Below, piece by piece: positions 1-4,288 of a stretch of 6,580 nt of DNA. The first letter of the stretch is position 1. Each line of letters opens with the position of its first letter. The position numbers and the translations under genes are program-made. The notes under the pieces are model-generated. The model worked only from the letters and a program-made list of their open reading frames with translations. It did not search any database and was not told the DNA's origin. Location: contig JBBRUT010000180.1 in assembly GCA_038247555.1 (NCBI GenBank), forward strand, positions 1 through 6,580, read 5' to 3'. This stretch comes from JAHBXL01 sp038247555 (GTDB taxonomy: Bacteria; Planctomycetota; Phycisphaerae; Phycisphaerales; UBA1924).

Positions 1-1151
1 GCAGATGCCGCCTTGTATCGCTCGAGTGCGACGGGATCGGTTGCGTCCAGGAGTGCACCAACCATGCTCTGCAGATCCTCCGGCTCGAACGCGCGTCCGT
101 TGACTCGATCTCGCAGCAGTTCGCCCGCGGCGCCGACGGTTCTGGCGGCGACGATCGCATTGCCTGCGCAAACAGCCTCGTTGATGACCACTCCCCAGGG
201 CTCGTGGACCGAAGGGTGCAGGAAGATGTCGCTGGCGCGATAGATAGCGCTGATGGTGGATTGCTCACCAATGAAACCCGCGAACTGAACGCGATGACGC
301 AAGGCTTCCGGTACACGCTGCCGCACGCTCTCAAGCATCGGACCGTTGCCGATCATCACCAGATCCCAATCGGGTCGCTGCGCGGAGATTGCGGCGAAGG
401 CTTCGACGGCCATGTCGGGCTTTTTGAAGTCCGTCATGCGGGCGCAAAACACCATGCGGCGGCGCGCGGGGTTCAACCCACGTTCGGTGCAAACGCGATC
501 AATCTCGGTCTGCGGCAGCTGCTCGATGAGAGAATAATCCGGCTCGTAGGGCCAGTAGAAAATGCGATCGGGGGCCGCGCCATACTTCACGAAGTAATCG
601 CGCCCGAAGCTGCCGCAGGGCATGAAGCCAGCGCATTGCCGGACGACCCACTTCAGCAGCGTGCGCTTGATGAGGTACGGCACACCCTTGATCGTATCGA
701 GATGGATGTTGGAGTCGGAGAAGAGGAAGACTGGAACCCCGGCCTTCCGGCACCAGCGGAGCAGACGCAGACGGCCCAGATCGCTGTAACCGGCGACGAT
801 GAGCGCGCGGATGCGGTGCTCGATGCACCACTGGATCATCCGCCCGGCCTTGGCCCAATCACGGGGGAACTCGCTGGGACGGGAGGGACGATCGGCTCTT
901 TGCCCAGCGCCGAAGCTCACCGAGCGGTCTGCCTCGCCAGCATCGATCGCCCAAGGCTGGTCACCGGCATCGTTGAGATACATGGAGAAGATCCGGACCT
1001 CAGGAACTTCACGGTCGATGCGGCGGTGCAGCGCGAGGCGGTAGGGTGTCGGTGCGGTGGTGAGAATCCCGACGTTGATCTTCTCCGCCGCCAATGGCGC
1101 AGCGGGAGCATCTGGAGTGTTTGGAGTTGCGGCTGTGGAGTTTGCACTCAT
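1..1151 (-). CDS. GT4-family glycosyltransferase, C-terminus cut by left edge
   Basis: The minus strand is open from an ATG at 1151 to the window edge, giving 383 complete codons; the C-terminus is missing. The protein has a Pro/Ala/Thr-rich N-terminal tail (residues 1-22). A GT-B N-terminal domain follows, beginning with the strand and turn INVGILTTAPTPYR (25-38). The C-terminal Glycos_transf_1 domain shows RRMVFCARMTDFKKPD (231-246), DLVMIGNGPM (263-272) and the diagnostic E-x7-E motif HEPWGVVINEA (E317 and E325), which in GT4 enzymes contacts the donor nucleotide sugar. It should transfer a sugar from an NDP-sugar in surface polysaccharide or glycoconjugate synthesis, at the cytosolic face. 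Donor and acceptor cannot be read from sequence. There is no signal peptide. No clear Shine-Dalgarno precedes the ATG, and two in-frame GTG codons lie just upstream, so the start is uncertain by a few residues. No neighbouring glycan gene is visible, and the gene on its left is off the window. Confidence 0.9.
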   Translation of the reverse strand, partial: MSANSTAATPNTPDAPAAPLAAEKINVGILTTAPTPYRLALHRRIDREVPEVRIFSMYLNDAGDQPWAIDAGEADRSVSFGAGQRADRPSRPSEFPRDWAKAGRMIQWCIEHRIRALIVAGYSDLGRLRLLRWCRKAGVPVFLFSDSNIHLDTIKGVPYLIKRTLLKWVVRQCAGFMPCGSFGRDYFVKYGAAPDRIFYWPYEPDYSLIEQLPQTEIDRVCTERGLNPARRRMVFCARMTDFKKPDMAVEAFAAISAQRPDWDLVMIGNGPMLESVRQRVPEALRHRVQFAGFIGEQSTISAIYRASDIFLHPSVHEPWGVVINEAVCAGNAIVAARTVGAAGELLRDRVNGRAFEPEDLQSMVGALLDATDPVALERYKAAS

Positions 1152-1317
1152 GGGAGACACCACTCGCCGGGGAGGGCGGTTGCGATGCGACGTTGAAGAC
1201 AGACAGGTATCGACCGGGTAGCGGGGATCGGTGAGGAAGGCATCAACCGTTCCATTCCGCTTTGGCCGAAGGCGACAAAGAGGTGGGCCGCATCGGCTTG
1301 AGCGCCGGAAAAGAAAG
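1152..1317. other. Intergenic gap between tRNA-Val and the glycosyltransferase
   Basis: I see no gene in this 166-base gap. On the minus strand, the sequence after tRNA-Val holds a short T-rich stretch (ACTTTCTTTTCC). Further on, at 1260-1280, there is an imperfect hairpin with CTTTG/CAAAG and GCC/GGC stems around a TTC loop and a two-base bulge, but no T-run follows it. I could not pick a convincing -35/-10 pair for the glycosyltransferase, so it may use a weak or atypical promoter. Confidence 0.4.
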
Positions 1318-1391
1318 TGGGCGATACAGGGCTCGAACCTGTGACCTCATGCGTGTCATGCATGCGCGCTAGCCAACTGCGCCAATCGCCC
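1318..1391 (-). tRNA. tRNA-Val (anticodon GAC)
   Basis: This is a complete 74-base cloverleaf on the minus strand. The acceptor stem GGGCGAT/ATCGCCC is perfectly paired and the D stem is GCGC/GCGC. The anticodon stem is CATGC/GCATG with loop ATGACAC, which places GAC at positions 34-36 (valine, reading GUC and GUU). The T arm is ACAGG-TTCGAGC-CCTGT and the discriminator is A. The 3' CCA is not encoded and must be added after transcription. It lies downstream of the OmpA-family gene on the same strand. Open frames crossing it on either strand are artefacts. Confidence 0.97.
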
Positions 1392-1425
1392 GTAGTCAAC
1401 GGAGCAGATGCCCCGCCAGAAGCGT

Positions 1426-1449
1426 CGGGCCGGCCTTTCGACCGGCCCG
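1426..1449 (-). terminator. GC-rich hairpin between ompA-like gene and tRNA-Val
   Basis: A perfect 8-bp inverted repeat (CGGGCCGG/CCGGCCCG, 8-base loop) lies 65 bases after the stop of the OmpA-family gene. It could end that transcript, but no T-run follows it on the minus strand, so a Rho-independent role is doubtful. It may instead be a structured spacer in a leader of tRNA-Val. Confidence 0.4.
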
Positions 1450-1461
1450 TCGGTAGCTTGA

Positions 1462-1467
1462 AGTATA
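1462..1467 (-). promoter_or_regulatory. Candidate -10 box upstream of tRNA-Val
   Basis: On the minus strand TATACT (1467 to 1462) is a 5/6 match to the sigma-70 -10 consensus, in an otherwise GC-rich gap. It would start RNA near 1455, about 65 bases before tRNA-Val. No good -35 element is visible at the right spacing. The same hexamer occurs upstream of the OmpA-family gene. Confidence 0.3.
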
Positions 1468-1514
1468 GCCAGCTCTGCGGCTTGCGCCGGGCGGCTTACC
1501 GGACCAAAGGCCGG

Positions 1515-2162
1515 TCAGTAGGTATCGACGATCACGACCTCAACACGGCGGGAGGCGGCCTTGTTGGACTTCGGGGCCGCGGCACCCATTCCGACTGTGG
1601 AAACAGAGTTCCGCGGAATTCCCTTGGACACGACGTAGTCGCGAACGGCGTCAGCGCGGGCCTTGGAGAGGGCCTCATTGCTGCCCCACTTCGACTTGCG
1701 GATCGGATCGGTGTCGGTGTGACCTTCGATGCGGACAGTCGAGCCGGAGTGCTGACGGATCTGCGAAACCACACGGTCGAGGTCCTTGCGCGCGGAGGTC
1801 TTCAGCGTGGCCTGGCCGGAATCAAACAAGATGTCGCCGGAGATTGGGATGACCGTCTCGCGGGTCTGCTGAACGCCGCCCGAGCGCGTGCCGGTGTCGT
1901 TCGCCCAGCCGCTATCGGTGGGCTCAGCGGGCTGACGGGTCTGGCCGGCCGCGAGCTGCTGCTGCATCGCGGACTGGTTGGTCTCCATCTGCGTGACGCG
2001 GTCGCGCAGCGCGGCGTTCTCCTGCAACAGCGCGGCATTCTCGTCCTTCATGCCGTTATTGCATCCGCCGAGGAACATGCCGAAGCCGACGGCGGCAAGG
2101 CCGACGAGCTTGGATGCGAACCTGAAGTTGCGACGGGGGGTGGTGTGAACGCTGGTGGTCAT
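1515..2162 (-). CDS. OmpA/Pal-type peptidoglycan-binding lipoprotein
   Basis: The product is 215 residues. I place the start at the ATG at 2162 because GGAG lies about 9 bases upstream and the protein then begins with a lipoprotein signal peptide. That signal has a basic N-region (RRNFRF, 10-15), a hydrophobic core (about 18-31) and the lipobox LGGC with Cys34 as the lipidated residue. A short heptad-like coiled coil follows (about 36-73, with DENAALLQENAAL), then a Gly/Thr/Gln-rich linker. The OmpA C-terminal domain runs from about 105 to 215: DILFDSGQATL (110-120), the peptidoglycan-binding motif EGHTDTDP (146-153) and KARADAVRDYV (167-177), ending RRVEVVIVDTY. This family binds the diaminopimelate peptide of peptidoglycan noncovalently and tethers the outer membrane to the wall. 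A longer in-frame reading to 2372 lacks any domain and hides the signal peptide, so I reject it. It stands downstream of the btpA-like gene but 216 bases away, probably with its own promoter. Confidence 0.9.
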   Translation of the reverse strand: MTTSVHTTPRRNFRFASKLVGLAAVGFGMFLGGCNNGMKDENAALLQENAALRDRVTQMETNQSAMQQQLAAGQTRQPAEPTDSGWANDTGTRSGGVQQTRETVIPISGDILFDSGQATLKTSARKDLDRVVSQIRQHSGSTVRIEGHTDTDPIRKSKWGSNEALSKARADAVRDYVVSKGIPRNSVSTVGMGAAAPKSNKAASRRVEVVIVDTY

Positions 2163-2330
2163 CGCTTGGGTCTCCGTTCTCTGCGATCGATGGGGTATGG
2201 ACTGGTCCGCTTGCGTCGCTCTCGGCTCCGCCGAGTGATTGGGCGCGCAAACGGTATTGGCATCGGTCAAAACGTCTACGCTCGTGCACTGTCGGTGCGT
2301 ACATCTGTGCAAACAGTTCCGAGGGGAGGC

Positions 2331-2336
2331 AGTATA
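2331..2336 (-). promoter_or_regulatory. Candidate -10 box for the OmpA-family lipoprotein gene
   Basis: On the minus strand TATACT (2336 to 2331) stands in the 216-base gap between the btpA-like stop and the lipoprotein start. The upstream T-rich CTTTTATC region offers only a weak -35. If used, RNA would start near 2324 and carry a leader of about 160 bases, including a perfect 6-bp hairpin at 2221-2235 (CTCGGC/GCCGAG, 3-base loop). Confidence 0.4.
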
Positions 2337-2378
2337 CCCGAAACGCGGGAAGATAAAAGTGAACTCGGCCAAGCTGGG

Positions 2379-3230
2379 CTATCGATTGCGAATGGACTGC
2401 CGGAAAGTCCTCACGATCGCCGCCGCTCGGTTTGAGTCCACCGGGTTCTCCCAACGTCCCGACTTTTTGAGCCAAGACCCCACGATTAGGGCATCTGCTT
2501 GCCCAATCAAGGATGGAATGTTCTCCGGGGTCACCCCGGAGCCCACCCACACCGGAAGCCCGCATCCCTGTCGGGCTCGCAGGACATCGTCGGGATCTGT
2601 AGGCCGGCCCGTCGCGGTGCCGCTCACGATCACGCCATCCGCACCAAAGAACTCTGCCGCGGCGGCGGCCTCGGGAAGCGACACGTCCGCGGTAATCGCA
2701 TGCGATGCATGCTTCTTCTTGATATCGCACATCACGTGAATGTGCGCTGCACCAATGTGTCGGCGGTAACGAAGGAGCGGGCCGGCCTCCGCCGTCGGAA
2801 GCAGCCCCTCATCGGCAACATGCGCGAAGACGAAGTTTTCGCAGCGGATGAACTGGAGGCCTGCGGCGAGAGCGATGCCAAGAGCTTCCCGATTGCCGCC
2901 GGAGAGCACCTGAATCCCGATCGGCAGCCCCCCACTGCTGGCCCGGCGTCCAGCGCCCGATTCCACCGCCTGCCGGACCGCGATCACGACCGCGGTCATA
3001 GCGGCGACGATTTCGGGACCATGATCCTGATGGACGTACGGCCGATCGTGCATGTTTTCGACGATGATGGCATCGAAGCCAGCTTTTCGCAGCAGACTGG
3101 CTTCCGCGGCGGCACGATCCGCAAGCTGGGGCACGGAGAGCCGCGACCCGGGAGTCCCGGGCAGGGCACCCACATGGACCATGCCGATGAGGAGTTTGCG
3201 GGCTTTGAAGAGGGTGGAAGGCTTGGACAT
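2379..3230 (-). CDS. BtpA/SgcQ family TIM-barrel protein
   Basis: The protein is 283 residues, about the normal length for this family, from an ATG at 3230. Family blocks are present in order: GMVHVGALPGTP (16-27), ENMHDRPY (58-65), GIQVLSGGNREALGIA (105-120), IRCENFVFAHVADEGL (128-143), KKKHASHAIT (171-180), GVIVSGTATGRPTD (199-212), GSGVTPENI (230-238) and DALIVGSWLKKSGRWENPVD (246-265). These are recognisable as the BtpA family (Pfam PF03437), a TIM-barrel group named for a cyanobacterial protein needed for photosystem I accumulation. SgcQ is a relative in E. coli. The biochemical reaction is not established for most members, and in a planctomycete a photosystem role is unlikely, so I give no symbol. 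Residues 90-101 look like a small Gly/Ser/Arg-rich insertion. No strong ribosome-binding site precedes the start. The sigma-factor gene diverges 73 bases away. Confidence 0.9.
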   Translation of the reverse strand: MSKPSTLFKARKLLIGMVHVGALPGTPGSRLSVPQLADRAAAEASLLRKAGFDAIIVENMHDRPYVHQDHGPEIVAAMTAVVIAVRQAVESGAGRRASSGGLPIGIQVLSGGNREALGIALAAGLQFIRCENFVFAHVADEGLLPTAEAGPLLRYRRHIGAAHIHVMCDIKKKHASHAITADVSLPEAAAAAEFFGADGVIVSGTATGRPTDPDDVLRARQGCGLPVWVGSGVTPENIPSLIGQADALIVGSWLKKSGRWENPVDSNRAAAIVRTFRQSIRNR

Positions 3231-3260
3231 TTGTTCAGGCTCGCGCAGGGAGGGGATACT
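3231..3260 (+). promoter_or_regulatory. Candidate promoter for the sigma-factor gene
   Basis: In the short divergent gap, TTGTTC (3231-3236) and GATACT (3255-3260) are separated by 18 bases and resemble a sigma-70 -35/-10 pair. A start near 3267 would give a leader of about 37 bases. The -35 box abuts the btpA-like start codon, so a protein bound here could affect both genes. I see no equally good pair facing btpA. Confidence 0.35.
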
Positions 3261-3303
3261 CTATTCGTAACTTCTGCGGGACGATCAGGAACAAAGCAAA
3301 TCT

Positions 3304-4023
3304 GTGGAGCCTCACCAGACCGCCGCCGGGTTTCAGACCACGAGCTGGACGCTCATCGACGGCGCACGCGCCGACCGGGCGGGGCTTGAGAAGTTGCTGC
3401 GCCAGTATTGGAGCCCCGTGTACGCCGCGGTCCGGCGGCAGGGCTTTGGCACGCACGATGCGAGCGACCTGACGCAGGAGTTCATGACGCAGGTGGTGAT
3501 CGGCCGGGACCTCGTCGCACGCGCGGATGCGACCCGCGGGCGGTTCCGGTCGTTCCTGAAGCAGTCGCTCCGAAACTTCCTGATCGACCACAGCCGCGCC
3601 AAAAAGCGGGCTGAAGGGGATCACCCTGCACACCTTGCAAGCGGAGATGAGAAGGGCGGCGTGCCGGAGCCCGCGGCGGCGGAGGGCGGGGCGGATGCGT
3701 TTGATCGGGAGTGGGCCGCGGCGGTGATCGAGGTGACGCTCCAGCGGCTGGAGGAAGCCTGCCGCGATGATGACATGGAGAAGCACTGGCAGGCCTTCCG
3801 GCTGAACGTGGTGGGGCCGACCATCCGGAAGTCTCGCGCCCTGACGATGGATGATCTCGCCGTGGCCATTGGCGCGATGGATGGGACGCAGGCCAGCAAC
3901 ATGTTGCAAACTGTGAAGCGGCGCTTCAAGCGATTGCTGCGTGAGGTGGTGAGCGAGACGGTCTCGGACCCGGCAGAGGTGGAGCAGGAACTGGCGATCC
4001 TGCGCACGAGCCTCGGGCAGTGA
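3304..4023 (+). CDS. Planctomycete-type ECF-like RNA polymerase sigma factor
   Basis: The protein is 239 residues from a GTG start. AGGA at 3287-3290 is a rather distant ribosome-binding site (13 bases), but an in-frame stop lies just upstream and the next in-frame Met is residue 61, so GTG is the best start. Region 2 covers about 25-103: LEKLLRQYWSPVYAAVRRQG (28-47), then ASDLTQEF (53-60), the equivalent of the core-binding DLxQExF motif, and RFRSFLKQSLRNFLIDHSRAKKR (80-102), which normally carries the -10 recognition helix. A Gly/Ala/Glu-rich linker (about 104-135) joins it to region 4 (about 157-216), whose helix-turn-helix DLAVAIGAMDGTQASNMLQTVKRRFKRLL (184-212) would read the -35 element. 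Region 3 is absent, as in ECF factors. The product should direct RNA polymerase to a small regulon. No anti-sigma factor or protein kinase gene is adjacent, so how it is controlled is unknown. It diverges from the btpA-like gene. Confidence 0.88.
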   Translation: MEPHQTAAGFQTTSWTLIDGARADRAGLEKLLRQYWSPVYAAVRRQGFGTHDASDLTQEFMTQVVIGRDLVARADATRGRFRSFLKQSLRNFLIDHSRAKKRAEGDHPAHLASGDEKGGVPEPAAAEGGADAFDREWAAAVIEVTLQRLEEACRDDDMEKHWQAFRLNVVGPTIRKSRALTMDDLAVAIGAMDGTQASNMLQTVKRRFKRLLREVVSETVSDPAEVEQELAILRTSLGQ

Positions 4024-4085
4024 GCAATCTGCGAGGGGTGGGGAAGTCATGGGGCGTGCCGACGCGCTTGCCGACCGGGAAACGA

Positions 4086-4118
4086 AAAGCCCCGCGAGTG
4101 ATTGACCCGCGGGGCTTT
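4086..4118. terminator. Bidirectional Rho-independent terminator
   Basis: A perfect 11-bp inverted repeat (AAAGCCCCGCG / CGCGGGGCTTT) with an 11-base loop sits between the sigma-factor stop (plus strand) and tRNA-Pro (minus strand). These two convergent units both need an end here. Read on the minus strand the stem is followed by CTTTTCGTTT, a fair U-tract. On the plus strand the T-run is only three bases. It is therefore likely strongest as the tRNA-Pro terminator and shared by the sigma-factor transcript. Confidence 0.88.
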
Positions 4119-4127
4119 CGCATTCAA

Positions 4128-4201
4128 TCAGGGCGACAGGATTCGAACCTGCGACCTTGTGGACCCAAACCACACGCTCTACCAAGCTGAGCTACGCCCT
4201 G
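4128..4201 (-). tRNA. tRNA-Pro (anticodon TGG)
   Basis: This is a complete 74-base cloverleaf on the minus strand. The acceptor stem CAGGGCG/CGCCCTG is perfectly paired and the D stem is GCTC/GAGC. The anticodon stem TGTGG/CCACA carries loop TTTGGGT with TGG at 34-36 (proline). The T arm is GCAGG-TTCGAAT-CCTGT with one G-U pair, and the discriminator is A. The 3' CCA is not encoded. It lies 87 bases after the stop of the long gene on its right, and its own -10-like box suggests independent transcription. Confidence 0.97.
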
Positions 4202-4210
4202 GGGACGGGA

Positions 4211-4241
4211 ATGATATACGGCCGGGGCGACCGGTGCGAAA
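4211..4241 (-). promoter_or_regulatory. Candidate promoter for tRNA-Pro
   Basis: Reading the minus strand just upstream of tRNA-Pro gives TATATCAT (4218 to 4211), containing two overlapping -10 candidates, in an otherwise very GC-rich gap. A weak -35, TTTCGC (4241 to 4236), lies 17 bases upstream of TATATC. The distance to the tRNA 5' end (about 9 bases from TATCAT) fits a start at or just before the mature tRNA. Confidence 0.45.
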
Positions 4242-4288
4242 CAGCGTTCGTCACTGCAAGTCCTGCACGGAGTGCCGGTCCACCACGA

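Noticed and set aside
204..1196. 330-residue open frame on the plus strand
   Set aside because: It is antisense to a clear GT4 glycosyltransferase with an intact E-x7-E motif. It has no recognisable domain and arises from high GC content.
1148..1399. 83-residue minus-strand open frame containing GSSPVSPT
   Set aside because: This is a translation through tRNA-Val; the peptide is a common mis-annotation.
2163..2372. 70-residue N-terminal extension of the lipoprotein frame
   Set aside because: The extension has no domain character and would bury the signal peptide and lipobox. The internal ATG at 2162 has a good ribosome-binding site.
1317..2435. 372-residue plus-strand open frame beginning MGDTGLEPVTS
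   Set aside because: It starts inside tRNA-Val and runs antisense to the OmpA-family gene. The opening peptide is a well-known artefact of translating a tRNA gene.
2523..2541. Perfect 8-bp palindrome with 3-base loop inside the btpA-like gene
   Set aside because: It coincides with codons for the conserved GSGVTPEN motif, so the base symmetry is best explained by coding and GC content.
2499..3389. 296-residue plus-strand open frame
   Set aside because: It is antisense to the btpA-like gene, which has all its family motifs. No domain is visible in the plus-strand frame.
3235..4185. 316-residue minus-strand open frame
   Set aside because: It begins within tRNA-Pro (AGSNPVAL artefact peptide) and is antisense to the sigma-factor gene.
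1318..4201. Possible genomic island bounded by two tRNA genes
   Set aside because: There is no integrase, no repeated copy of either tRNA end, and no mobile gene. The genes between look like ordinary chromosomal ones.
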